From Centroberyx gerrardi (lineage: Eukaryota > Chordata > Actinopteri > Beryciformes > Berycidae), in contig NC_136008.1 of assembly GCF_048128805.1 (NCBI RefSeq), positions 17,721,572 through 17,785,571 on the forward strand: a stretch of DNA of 64,000 nt, read 5' to 3'. A program made the translations under genes and the position numbers. How positions within the stretch are numbered: the first letter of the stretch is position 1; the number at the start of each line of letters is the position of its first letter. Under the pieces are notes generated by a model that was given only the letters and a program-made list of their open reading frames with translations, had not been told where the DNA came from and did not search any database. Of the stretch, positions 49,034 to 61,721 are shown one piece after another.

Positions 49034-49458
49034 CTACTACTTCTCTGTGTTGTGGCTGGGAAAGAAGCTAACTTCGTCTTCTAGTTTGTGTTGTTGTGTC
49101 TTAGACTATTTATAGGGTGAGAAAAGTGTTCATGATCTTCGGCTGCTCTGGATATTTTAGAGGTAGATTATAGTCCCAGCCAAAAATGCCCCAAGGCTCT
49201 GTTCCACTGCTCTGGTGTTGGGCCTAATTGGGCGGATGAGGTGTGGGGATACCAGGGTTGGACAGCTAAATGGAAACTGTGAACCCTCGCCCCTTGCCTG
49301 TGGTCGAGTGTCGCAGTCAAAGAGCTTTTTATAATACCATGGTTTTAAATGGGAACATCATTTGAAAGGTACACTTAGAGATGTTAAGTCCCACTGGAGG
49401 TGGTGTGTGTCTTTATTTATATATATATGTATGTGTATATACAGTGTGTGTGTGTATG

Positions 49459-49494
<36 letters not shown>

Positions 49495-52400
49495 ACACAC
49501 ACACACATACAGGGGGTGGACAAAATAATGGAAACACCACATGAAAAAGGAGTTTGAAGTAATGAAATCACACTTACTAAGGCAGTTTCACAGGGAAGTC
49601 ATTGAGTGCCACTTTGTAGTATGAGTCAGCATTAAAAGGTGTCTAACAGTCATCACTTTTATGTGAGTTTTCAGAGCAAAATTAGGCAGCTAACAGTTCT
49701 CAACAGGCCAAATAGTTGGCGCACGACTTGCAGGAGCAGTGTTCACAAAATTTGCAAAAACCTTCAATGTTGCAAGGGGAACAGTCTTGAAAATCATGAC
49801 GTGCCAAATTCAGACTAACTGCTTGGCAAAGAGGAACAGTATGAGTTGAAGATCACCAACGGGGATAGTCAAGACACTTAACAGGACAGTTGTTAAACAT
49901 CACAAAACTATAGCCTCAAAAATTAACACAGAATTGAATCAACATCTCTGACATCTCCACAAAAACTGTAGGTTATGAGCTTCACAAAGCTGCGTACATC
50001 TTGAGAAGGGGGTCTTGAACACCAGGATGAATTAAAACGCCTTCCATAGCCTGCCCAATCATCAGATCTAAACATCATTAAACCTTTTAAGGGAAGGTGC
50101 GGAGTGTGGAGTAGATTTCCATCTCCTTCATCCCTCAAAGAAATGGAGGCTTTCCTTCTTGAATAACTGTCCAGTATTTCAGTACACATAGTTCAGGGCT
50201 TGTATGACAGCATTCCTAGGAGGATTGAAGCTGTTTTGGCAAAGGGAGATCCTGCTCCTTAAGTACTTAACATTAATTTATTGTTAGGTGTTTCTGTGAT
50301 TGTTGTCCATCCCCTGTATATGTATGTAGTGTGTGCGTGCGTGCATGCATGTGTATTGTGTTCGGATTACATGAATGTGTTTCTTTTATGGCTGCTCCAT
50401 TTATGTATGCCTTTTTATGAATGAACACATTTTTTACAGGCCACAGTTGTGTTTTGGCCCAACTGTCAAGCAAGTTAGCAGCTTTGTCCTGGCACTATAA
50501 ATGATAACAGCGCCTAGCAACATGAATCTTCTCTCCTACTTTAGCTATAATGCTGACCTGTGGTAGATAAAGAGCAGTAAGAGCATACATTGAACAGCTT
50601 AAGCAGAGTTATGCTCTTTTTTGTGATCAGTCAGACAGTGTGTTACTCTGTTTGTCTTGGCTACAGTTATCACAGTATTCCCTTTTACAGCTTCAGTAAA
50701 TATTGTGTTAAATACTTTACAAAGGCGGGAATGTCTGAAAGATGAACATTTGCTAGATGTTTTCTCTAACAGAGTAGTTTAGACTTGTTCCAGCCAGTCA
50801 TGAATCATTTGAGCCTGGAGGCACAATTTTTACATTTGAGGCTTGATTTTCCTGGAAATGTTGTTGCCAGAATAATCTTGTTTTTTGCTAATTGCTATTT
50901 TTCACAGTTGTTGCTATGAGCTGCTAGTTTTAATGAAGTAGTAGTACAAACTGAGCAGGAAAAAATTTCATTCACTCCTTGTTTTTGGATGTACACATGT
51001 GATACAGTGGGAGGGGGCAAGGTGCTTAAATAAGCGGCTCCCACAGATCACTCCGTAACTTGAGAGGTGGGCTATAAATACCCCTAACCTTTCCTGTGTA
51101 TGCCTGTTTGTACGTGGTTGCTCAGAGCTTGGTACAGGGTGGTTTGGTCCTTCCCTGGGACAATACTTCTTTGGGCACAGGGCCTGACTGCTGTGCCGCT
51201 GTCAGTCTTAGCTTCAGTTCTTTTGGTGCTGCCCAGAAATGCAGAGGAAGGAGTACTGTGTCAGTTTAAAGCATTCTGCAGCTCACCTCCGCTCAGCTCA
51301 GCTCAGCGGTAGAAAAAAAAATGCCACGGCTAATAACAAGTTTGTGTTTGAGTGAATGCCAGGTGACCAGACTTCAGCAGGTCTCTCAGGTTTGTACTGC
51401 TGTTCAAATTTGAGTTATGTAACATGGATTTGTGTCAAGGCTTGTGGAGCTATGTACTATCTGTTTTTGAGTGGTCGTGCTGCTTGTTTTCACATTGTGA
51501 GCATAACATGGTCTCAGAGGCCTTATGTTTTTCTGTCTTTCTTCCAAATGATGACAATTTAACTTTTTTATGCATGCTTGACAGAGGGGATTGGGTGTGT
51601 ACCATGGTGATCTAATGGTGCTTGTCTGTTGTTAGGCTATGTGTTGTTAAGGAGTAGCCTAATCCTTGGTTTTTATGTTGAGTGAAGACCCTTCAGTCAG
51701 CAAATAAACTGTTCTATTAAGGCTGAATTTTACATGGTGAATAAATGTTTTGCATAGGCCTGTAAATTTGATGCATTTAGCATGGCAACCAATATAGGGT
51801 TTATCTAAAATTGTACAGCAGACATTTTTATATTAACCATGCCTAGTAAATAGCCCTATTTCTAAGCTTTGGCTAAGTCTACTCTAAGCCTGTTCCCTGG
51901 GTTGACTCGGTCAGTACTAGCTAATTTTTTCAGTGGTGACACCTCATCAACAAAGTAGGCCACCCATAAACCCTGCTGCGTATACTTTACATCACCAACT
52001 GAAAATAGAGTAAATGGCCTGCACTAGTGCTCTAGATATTCTCCTCTAGTTTAACAAGGTGCATTTATATTTGAATACGGAAAGAACAACACTTGATGTA
52101 ATAGCTAATTACTCTTCCTCCTTTTATTGTTTAAGATTTCTGCAGGTCAAGCAGTAGCCCCTCCTTCCAGCCCATCCGCAGTCAGATCCCCATCCCCACT
52201 GCACATGTCATGCCATCCACGGCCGGAGCCCCGGCCTCTAAGCCCCAGCCATGTATCCAGGACGAGTCCCAGGCCTCTGCTGAGGTTCACAGGACTTCCT
52301 CTGGCTCCAGAACCTCGAGTGGCTCCAGCTCAAAGTCTTCCTCACTCTCCAAATCAGCGTCTTCGCCCAACTTGGATGCTCAGGCTGGTGTGGGAGTAGA

Positions 52401-55400
52401 TCCCGTGGGGCCAAAGCCAGACTGTTTGAGCCGATACCGCAGCCTTGTCAATGGGCTGGACCACTCACTTTTCCCCATGGGGGAACACACACGCGTGGAC
52501 GAGGGCCAGAGGTTTGACACTCCTGCTGTGGAACCCACGCTAAACCAGTCAGCTCTGCTGGGGGGGTTGTGCCCTGATGTCAGACTCAGATTACAGACGA
52601 CTGGGCTTGCAGACACCTTGGACTGTGGGTCTGAGGCCTACAGAGGAGGCATGGAGCACACCTATAAGGTTCTCCCTGAGGCACGGCCCGGGGTTCCCGG
52701 TGCAGCAGAACCCTGTAACCAGAGGGGCAGCCAGTCCGGTGGGGCCGGATCAGCTGGCGCGTATGCTAGCCCTCTGGGCCTGCAGACACAGGCCCTGTTG
52801 AGGGAGCATGCGGGCGCCAAAGTTTATGAGCCCTTGCTGCAGGACAGATGTGGCGAACTATCCAGCTGGCAGCAGCAACAGCAACACAAGCAGCAATTGG
52901 AGAGTTTACGCCTGCAAGTGGAACAATTGCAGGTAAGCATTAATAGTAAATAGGATTATGAGTAGAGCAGTAGCGAAGAGACTTATTTATTTCACATCTA
53001 TGATTTTTATATATATATATATATATATATATTTCTCTGTTTAATTATGTATGTAATATTTCTATCTTGAACAGTATTACATGCAACAAGTGAAATTCAT
53101 GTTGCCTTGTCATTTTACTTTACTTTTTCCCGAAAATTCCAAATTCCCTTGGGATAGGGCATCAGAATAGAGCAGGAACCACTTTAAACCACTTTAAACA
53201 TTTTATGTAGGATAACATAGAGGGCTTTTAGTTTTGAAGACAATATAGAAATCTTTGCAAATTCAAGCAATGATGCTCATTCAAAAAAGTGTCACTTTTA
53301 GCCTAACATATGAAACTTGAGTGCAGGATTCAATGTGGTAGCCTATATTCTTAAGAGCTCCAAAACACACCCAGATTTGGCAATGCATCCCATGTATGTT
53401 GGAAGAAGACCTACAGTAGTGTTAATGGAGTCACACAGGTTGAATTGCATTCTATTTTGAAGAGCGATGAGCACTACTCAGTGCTCTACTCAGTGCTCAT
53501 CTGCATTTCTCTGTTGTCATTGCCATGCCTGTAGTTTTTAAAGTTAAGTTTACCATCCTGTACCTCATTAACAGAATTCCCATAAGGAAATAAAATGAGT
53601 GCAGCATTATTTGTTTGGTAGAATTCAGCATTAGGCCAGTCTCTGAACTGAAGTTGCAGCCTATATACTGTATCCTGTCTTATATTTTTGTCTCTGCTGG
53701 TATAGTTAATGACTGCTGGAGTGGGGCAGTACCCATCGCTATACTCCACCTCCCTGCACTCAGAGTCTGGCAAGTGGGATGCTCTGGTCAAAGCCAATGA
53801 GAGTCTGCTGAAGGAGAAGGAGCTTATCATAGAGAGGTAAGTGTCTCAGGGCTATTTAACAGTTTTACTGCTTATGTTGGGATGGTAATCTAGGTAGGGG
53901 TGGGAAAATCATGTGATAATAATGAAATTCTCAATACTTGCAGTACAATAAATATGGTGATTTGATACTGCTATCTATTGCAATTGAATTTGTTTTTACT
54001 TATGTTTTTACCTTTGTGATTATACTTAAAGTTATCAATCAATCACTAAATTCAGTTCAAGGCCTTGAAGACTTTTAGTCACTATTTCAACAACCAAGTT
54101 TTCCAATTTTAAGAACATCATTGTGTGGTCTTACATTACATGGGAATAAAAATATTTGTAACTGTAGAAAAAAATCAATATTGTGGAGGGAAAGTATTGC
54201 CGTATTCCGTATTGATTTTTTTTTTCCCATTTCTGGGTGCTATACAGTGCTTTTGGCCTGTGTCTGTTTTTTCTCACAATATTGCTGCCTGTATTGTTGT
54301 TTCTCTGTTCTTGCTTGCTGTATTGATGATGTTTGGACTTGGTCATGATGCAGACAGAAGCAACACATGGCCCAGTTGGAACAGCGTCTGAGGGAAAGCG
54401 AGCTGCAAGTCCATGGAGCTCTCCTGGGCCGCGGGGCTCCATATGGGGATGTGTGTATGCTCCGGCTACAGGTTAGGCGAAACACATGCACTGGCTCCCA
54501 CAAACAGCAATGCAAACAATCCACCCATACAAATTAAGCTAAGGACATAACACCACTTAATCATAACTTCACTATCACATGGTGGTGTTACAGGAAGCTC
54601 AGAGGGAGAATGCGTTCCTGAGGGCTCAGTTTGCTGAGCGAACTGACTGTGCTGCCCAGGAGAAGGCGGAGGCAGAGTGCAGGCTGGGGGCGGTGGAGGC
54701 CGAGACCCGGCGTCTAACTGACACACTGAAGGAGAGCAGCGACAGGCATGCAGAGGAGATGAAGAAACAGGAAGAAAGGGTTTGTGTGTGCCTGCCCAAC
54801 AGCAATTACTAGTCAGTAAGTATCAGTATCTCAGTATGTCATGACAGCTATAATATTTGTGCAGATTCGCAGTCGAGACAAGCACATCAACAATCTGAAG
54901 AAGAAGTGTCAGAAGGAGGCGGAGCAGAACAGAGAGAAGCAGCAGCGTATTGAGACTCTGGAGCGCTATCTAGCCGACCTGCCCACCATGGAGGACTACC
55001 AGAGCCAGAACAAGCAGGTGAAGAGAGTTCTGCTTGAAGTCCAGTTTCTCACTGGGCCTATCCTAATTTACGTTCTGTAAAGGTATGTACATTACAATCA
55101 ATATTAAACTTGGACGCATGCTTGTTTTTGCGTCAGCTTCTGGAGGTTGAACAGCGGGCAGCCCAGCTACAAGGCAGAGTAAGAGAGTTGGAGGTCTGTC
55201 TTGAGGAGGCGCGCTCACACGCCCGGGAAAAAGACACACAGCTGGAAGAGCAGAGACGCAGGGAGAGAGAGCTGCTGACCACCGTTACCAAGTACACACA
55301 CACACACACCACAATCTCCCATCTATTCATTAGGCATGTTCATTCTATGCCATTGTCAGTGCATATTCATTGACCGTATCAACTGTACACAACCCGTCTT

Positions 55401-56736
55401 ATGTGTTTTTGTATTTGTCTGTATTAGTTTGCAGGAACGGGTGCAGGAGGGCCTTGAGGATGGAGCCAGACTGCCTTCCCTGGATATTGAGAAGCTCAAA
55501 GGAGAGAACAATGCTGTGAGAGAGGAGCAGCAGAGACTCAAAAAGGTATGTCATTATTTACCTGTTAACCCTCTTAAAGATGCTCATCTCAGTACACTTA
55601 ATGTTAGAAACACTAAACACCTGTGCTGCTCATGGAACTGCTTTTATCTACACCTCCATAGTGCTTCTGCATTCAATCTAACAAAGCAGAAAGGTATAGT
55701 TGTAAAGGTCCATTCCTCTCTTTGCAGGTCATTGAGAAGCAACACAGGATGATGGAACAGCTCGGCTCCAAGATCCGGGTATTTATCTCTTCACAAGAAG
55801 TCTAAATGATTTGTGTGACTACTGTCCAACTATTGTCCTTGACGTGTGTGTGTGTGTGTGTGTGTTTGTTTGTGTCTGCAGACTTTGGAGGAGCAGGTGT
55901 CTCAGGAAGAGAGCAGCTCCCAGGCTCTCAGAGGGGAGGTTCTGGCCAAAGAACAGAGTCTGTTACAGCTCCGCACAGCCATGAAGGAGGTGAGTTAGAG
56001 AAATCCAAAGGCGTAATCCTGTTTATCGGTTTGGTATCCAGAGAGCATGAAGAGGTCCTGGATGTAATCAGCCACGCGACTAGCAGCCGTACGCTCAGAA
56101 ATTCATGCTACTCCATTGCCTACCGTTAACACTGCCTGCTGTGTTTCAGCTGTCAGCCCAGAACCAGGAACTGATGGAGCAGAATCTGACCCTGCAGGAG
56201 CAGATGGGAGATCCAGAGTGGAAAAACGCTAACCAGGCCTCCTCCGCCCCGCAGCCGGCCGGGGCTTGCCTCACGCAGAGGCTACATGGAGAAATGTCCT
56301 CCTGCCTCTGTGACCTGCGCTCTCTGTGCAACGTTCTGACCCAGCGAGCCCAGGGGCAAGACCCCAACCTCTCCCTGCTTCTTGGCATCACATGTAAGCG
56401 CTGCTTGATTTCATTTTCTTGTTCGTAATAGAGATAGTTGTAGTTGATAGTTGTACAAAGCCACATTTCATATATATGTACAGTATAACAAATTATTTCA
56501 GGAAATTATTAGTGCTCTAAAAAATTTGGGTTGAGAAAATTATGACACAAAGAATGTCCTGTGTTTCTTCAGCACCACCTCCCATGGGAGAGCAAGTAGA
56601 GGACTGGATGAGTCCAGAGGTCCTGCAGAAGAAGCTGGTTGAAGCGCAGCAGCTCCGTCGAGATGTCGAGGAACTACGCAATACAGTATCGGATCGTTAC
56701 GCACAGGATATGGGCGAGAACTGCATCACCCAGTAA
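48566..56736 (+). CDS. cep85: Centrosomal protein of 85 kDa (CCDC21)
   Basis: CEP85 is a centrosome/spindle-pole coiled-coil protein that binds and restrains NEK2 and acts with STIL in centriole duplication. Coding exons: 48566-48683, 52136-52932, 53706-53836, 54354-54471, 54594-54779, 54865-55017, 55137-55291, 55428-55545, 55728-55778, 55882-55989, 56150-56393, 56573-56736; 2343 bases, 780 aa (human 762). ATG at 48566: [20 protein letters not shown], aligning with internal human TEWQTPVISEPFRSRF, so the fish N-terminus is about 30 residues shorter, or an upstream coding exon was missed. Residues 40-300 are Ser/Pro-rich and disordered; from about 290 to 720 the chain is coiled coil ([52 protein letters not shown]). 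Human-like ends: [17 protein letters not shown] and [15 protein letters not shown]. Exon 5 uses a weak GTTTGT donor. Confidence 0.96.
48992..49031. repeat. (CA)n microsatellite
   Basis: CA repeat in the cep85 intron. Confidence 0.95.
49415..49507. repeat. Compound AT / GT / CA microsatellite
   Basis: TATATA tracts, a GTGTGT stretch, a longer TA run and CA repeats directly abutting the left end of the Tc1/mariner copy. Confidence 0.9.
49508..50318. mobile_element. Decayed Tc1/mariner element in cep85 intron
   Basis: Bounded by TA at 49508-49509 and 50317-50318. Left end CAGGGGGTGGACAAAATAAT then GGAAACACC; right end GGTGTTTCTGTGATTGTTGT then CCATCCCCTG is its imperfect inverted copy. About 810 bp, shorter than a full element (about 1.2-1.6 kb). 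The remnant [12 protein letters not shown]-like segment (near 50055) recalls the PAQSPDLNIIE block of Tc1 transposases. No open transposase frame remains, so it is an inactive relic. Confidence 0.88.
53008..53033. repeat. (AT)n microsatellite
   Basis: AT dinucleotide run in cep85. Confidence 0.9.
53465..53502. repeat. Short imperfect palindrome
   Basis: GATGAGCACT and AGTGCTCATC flank a duplicated ACTCAGTGCTCT unit; lies in a cep85 intron. Confidence 0.6.
55838..55875. repeat. (GT)n microsatellite
   Basis: GT run just upstream of the acceptor of cep85 exon 10; it forms part of the region before the splice site. Confidence 0.85.
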
Positions 56737-58160
56737 CCTGCCCACCCCGGTAATGGGTGAAAACTGCACGACTCCCACTCCACCTCTAAAGCGTTTGAAA
56801 TGAGTTTGGCCTTCATGTCTGGTTGTTGAATGTCAGAAAGAAGACTGAATCTTGATTTTAGTTTGGGACAGAGACTACCCCAAATGGTTTAGCGTCCTCC
56901 ACTTTTCTCAGTTGACTGTTCGTCGAATAATCTCAAGTCTGCCTGTTGTTCGGAATCATTATCCCATCTACTTCAGTCCAAGGGCTATCAGAAAAAGAAC
57001 TTAACTCTTATACTTGATCCTTTTAGCATTGTGTGTGTGTGTGTGTTGTTTTGTTTTTTGTTTTTTAAATGATTGTTTTATGATGACATGCCTCTGTCTG
57101 TTACCAAACAGTCTTCCACTCCTTTTTTTTACTCCAGTGGATAGGTGTTTGTGTAAAAATCCCATTAATATAACTTATTTAAATTTTACTTTCCCTCTTT
57201 AGGGAAATAATCCAAGATGTGGTTGACAATCAACTGAAAATATTTTAATCTGTGTTTTTCGAGTGAGTTAAAAAGGAAATGTTACTAACATGCCATTATT
57301 TACAATGGTGTACACTGTAACATTAGACTCTGCTGTGTGGTATGTGACTTAACAACTGTAGGGCTATTACTAAATCGACATTGTCACACCAGTAGGCCTA
57401 CATCAGTTTTATTACCAAAGAAGCTCTGGTCCAGGCGGTTGCACAGCTCTATGAATGTTTGTGGGTGCTTCTCTCTGCTAGAGGCCTGAAGGTCAACACG
57501 TGCCTTTCTGTGATGTTTGCAACCATAATGCTGATTCATTTAGACCAACCAGAAAGGGCTATTTGCAGCTGACTCTTTTCGATATGATCTCTCTCGGTGT
57601 ATCAACCAGTAGAATAGTCAATACATTCCTCGACTCTGAATGTAACAGATACTTTTGGGCTGTGTCGCAGAGCCTGTTGACACCTTTACACCGTTTTGTT
57701 CCTGGTAGCAACATGAAATTGTCAATTGATGTTTTTCCGTTGGAACTCATTATATTGTGTGATCTATATAGATTCAACAATGTCTAGATCAGTAAGTTCA
57801 TAGGATACTATACATTTCAAGTTGATAATGGCTTAACTGTTTGATAAACTTATGACACTCATGACTGAAAAACTTCTGCAGTATTGATATTTATTTTTTG
57901 TTTGTGTTCACAAGTTCTGGGTCCTAACTTGTTGCCGTAATAATGTTTTGCTCAACAGTTCTACTTCAAACTTGACATCCACAAAGTGCAGATATTTAAC
58001 TTGCATTAACACCATTAATCTTTCAAGGTTTATCTTTGGAAAGTTGGTCCCCGCATGCCTTAACATCTCAAATGTTTTGCGAAAATGGAAAAGATGTTTA
58101 TATTTTCATATTTTTGTCCTTGTTTGCATTTGCATATTTTAGAAATAAAGATTGTTTTCA
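56737..58160 (+). other. cep85 3' UTR
   Basis: Non-coding sequence following the cep85 stop codon; an AATAAA lies at 58144-58149. Length about 1.4 kb if that signal is used. Confidence 0.5.
58144..58149 (+). terminator. Candidate cep85 polyadenylation signal
   Basis: AATAAA (TTTAGAAATAAAG) in cep85 sense, facing the ubxn11 3' end about 250 bases away. Confidence 0.45.
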
Positions 58161-58382
58161 ACATTATTTCTCATTTCAGTTTATTTCTGATTTCAGTTTT
58201 CAGCAGAAAGCTTGCTACGGTAGAGTTTATTTCTTTGTGAATCTTATGCCAAGATAATTCCAGGCATGGAGATGTTGATTTAAAAAATCTTCCTTTCCCC
58301 TATAAGTCATAACCTATTATAGGTTGAAGAGTAATTTTATTGTGACTGTAGTAGCCCTAAATGGGTGAAAGGGTTATTTTAT

Positions 58383-58398
58383 TTAACTTTATTTTATT
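58383..58398 (-). terminator. Polyadenylation signals overlapping the ubxn11 stop codon
   Basis: In ubxn11 sense the stop reads TAAATAAAATAAAG, so two AATAAA hexamers lie within 12 bases of the stop codon. They are signals by sequence only; use is unknown. Confidence 0.4.
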
Positions 58399-61300
58399 TA
58401 CTTGGATGAATCAGTCAGTGAATTTCTTTGCTTCGGCCGCAGCAGCAGAGTAGCGTTGGGTGTGAGTCCACATGACAGGAGGGTCTGGCAGTCATCGCTG
58501 TAGCAGCACTGTGGGTACACACTGATGATGTCATATCCAGAGACACCCTCACCCCTGTAGATGAAGAAATATAGGAAACCATGACCCTGTGACATCTCTG
58601 GACTGGACTGTAAGAAGAAACTGTGATTGGTACTAAAGAGACTCGGGATGATGATGCCTTTGACCACGCAGGAGGCCGCTTCCTGCCGTCTCACCTGAGT
58701 TTGTCCAGATGCTGGCGGAGGTCGTCTATTGTTTCTGAGAAGCGCATTTTCAGTATGTAACTGTGATTCCCATCTTCAGACTTCACCCTCAGTGTGGTGA
58801 CGTCACGGGCGGATGAGGGCCGATCAGAGTCACACATCTCCAGCCTGAGTGAGTGGAAGAGGCTGACAAGGTCACATCTATGGACGCCTATGAGATTCCA
58901 GTGCCAGTAAAATGCTCACTGTTTCTGTTAAGAAAAAGCTGACATGAGGCAATAACCGACGAATAATGTAACAACTTGTCAAAATGTAATAAAATGTCTC
59001 TCTAAATAACTAAACAATGTAATAAAATCTGATATTAACCAGCAATCATTGCATTACAAGGATTTTCATTACAAGTTCAATCTGAACATGTTATTTCATT
59101 ATCTGTCAAGTTACATTAGATAACATAACACATTTGTCCAAAGTGACTTCCAATAAGTTCTTAACTCAACAGGGCTTATAACATGTTCAGCCCATTTAGA
59201 GAGAAATTTTATGACATTTTGACAAGTTATAACATTATCCGACATTCATCACATTATCCGTTGCTGCATGGTGGATTTTGAATGCTGCATACCTCTCTTT
59301 CATCGCCTGCAGTGCTGGTGTTTCTACGAGCGTCACTGAATTGCTGTTCTGGGCACCAGATGAACCCTAATGAAAGTATTTGGTTAGGTGATGAGCATAC
59401 TGAAGTGTGTGTGTGTGCTCAGCATGAACAAGTACAGACAGATAGCGAGATAGCTGACTAGTGATCATCTGGAAAACAGGAGTGTATAAACCAACATTAG
59501 GCCTATAGGCGAAACAGCTTAGAGTGAGGTAGATGTTCCCTGCTGAGCCGCCTCACCTGCAGGGTGGCCCTCACTGAGTCCCTGATGTCAATCACTCGAC
59601 CCGCCTTGACTACCACCTTTGGCAACCTGTTCAGGAACTGGTCCATGCTCAACTTCTTGCCTGTGAACAATTAGAGAAGTTATGAGAACGAGCCTGGAGA
59701 TTAGTTACTTTTAGAGTTTCCACCACATTGTCCATTTTGGGAACTAACAGAGTGATGTTTGCAGGAACAAACCAGGTGTTTGAGAGGATGTCGCGTTTGA
59801 TGATTTCCCCTTTTCTGTTGCCCCAGCAACCACCTGTCCTTTGCCAGGGAACTCAGCCCACGGTCGCCGGACAATAAACTCCTCCTCTCGCCTGTCATGA
59901 ACCTGCACAAAAATGAAATTTGTTCTCTGAAAATCCTATCTTAGTCAAAGTCGCACACTTATGCATTTGCACACACACACAGAAAGACAGAGAGGGAGAG
60001 AGATACACACCTCAAAAGGCACACCATCTGGAAATCTTCCCTGAAGCTCTGAAGGAAAATACCCGTCCATCAGATCTTGCATGCACTGCTGAAAAGAACA
60101 AGACAAACAGGATGTGAACTAAAGATCCTAAACAGCTCAATTTCATTTTTCTGTCCAGTTTTAACCAGCTAACCTGAGTGCTGCGCTCCTGATAGGAGCG
60201 GAAAGGCCCGTCAAACATTACGATGCCATTACTGTGGAGCCTCAGCTGGATGGGCTCCTGTCTGGCTAACTGTGCTCCTGTGGCTGTCGCCTGCACAAAG
60301 GACTCTCCCTCTCCTGCTAGGATGTTCAGTTCTCTGACGTTCTGCAGCACCAGGTCAAAGTTCATGCAGAAGTTCCTGACAACGGAGGAGCCTGCAAAAG
60401 AAAAGTACTCACTTGTCCTATGGTGAAGATTCAGAGGAATCCATCCTAGCATTAGTCAGTGCAGCTATAGCTCTACTAGTTGAATGTTTTTAGGAAAACG
60501 TACGGCTTGTGAAGAAGATAATAGTCGTTCCTCTACCTGGCTGCCACACGCCTCTCTCTGAACTCTGGGTCTGCAGACGCTCAGCTTCCTCTCCCTCCGG
60601 TCGGCACCTCGTCTCTCCATCTCCCACCCAGATCATGCCATAGTCGCTCAGAAAACGCTGGCAGGGAGAGCAGCACACTTAAAAAAAACTGGTCTCAAGT
60701 CAAGTCCCAAGTCTAAATGTAGAACACCAAGTCAAGTCAGAAGTCAAGTATCAATTTAATATCTGAAAGAAAACAAAATATCTAGGACTTTTCAATGCAA
60801 TATTGTTTTAATAGTATAAAAATTTGGTAAGTGCATCATGAGTTTGATTTCTATAATCAGTTTCAACTTAAATAAATTCAGTTGATTCCATACAAATTCA
60901 GAAAACAGAATTTAAATTCAGTCATCTGGTGGAACAAATCTCGTCACTTTCAATCTAAGTCATTTACACAAACACAAGATCTTTTGTCAAGACTCATCGA
61001 AGTACAAGTCAAAGTTAAGTCCCAAGTCACCAGAACCTAAGTCAAGTTAAGTCTCAAGTATTCTCTTCATGCATCAAGTCAAGTCTCAAGCAGTTCAAAT
61101 TGTGACTCAGTCTGACTTGAGTCCAGTCATGTGACTCGAGTCCCCACCTAATCACAATGAAAACAAATGGATGAATCTTTAATGGTATTAACGTACCTCC
61201 ATTTCATGCACTTGGGTCTGCAGCTGGTGGCACGTCCCAACAAGATCATCTCTGTCGCTCAGATCACCTATGCTCTCTAAATTCACACATGGGAAGGATT

Positions 61301-61690
61301 GAGCCAAAACCAAATCCTTTTATCAAGCACTTCTGAGATGAAGGGTAACTGTGTTGAAGTGCATTTCAGTGTATAAGGCAGAAATTGTGAGCATGTTGTA
61401 AGGAATTACCTGAATTTTTAAGAAGCTTCAGTCTCTCCTCCAAGACAGAAATCTTTTTATCCTTCAGTTAAATGAAGAAAAATAACTTGGGAGTTGGACA
61501 TACTGTATGTTTCAGAGAGGTGCATACTGTACATCTGTTTGGGACATTTTGGTTTGGATAGCAGGAAGTGATTTCTCACCTTGCGTTCAATCTCCTGTGC
61601 TTGACTCTTCACTTTTGTCTCCAGCTGGGTCAGGCGCTGCATCATGGAAGACATTAGCTCAAAGTCGCTTGGTGGAGCACCTTAACAGTT

Positions 61691-61721
<31 letters not shown>

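Larger units (their letters stand above)
48684..52135 (+). other. cep85 first coding intron
   Basis: A 3.5-kb intron with CA, AT/GT microsatellites and a decayed Tc1/mariner element; no additional exon supported. Confidence 0.7.
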
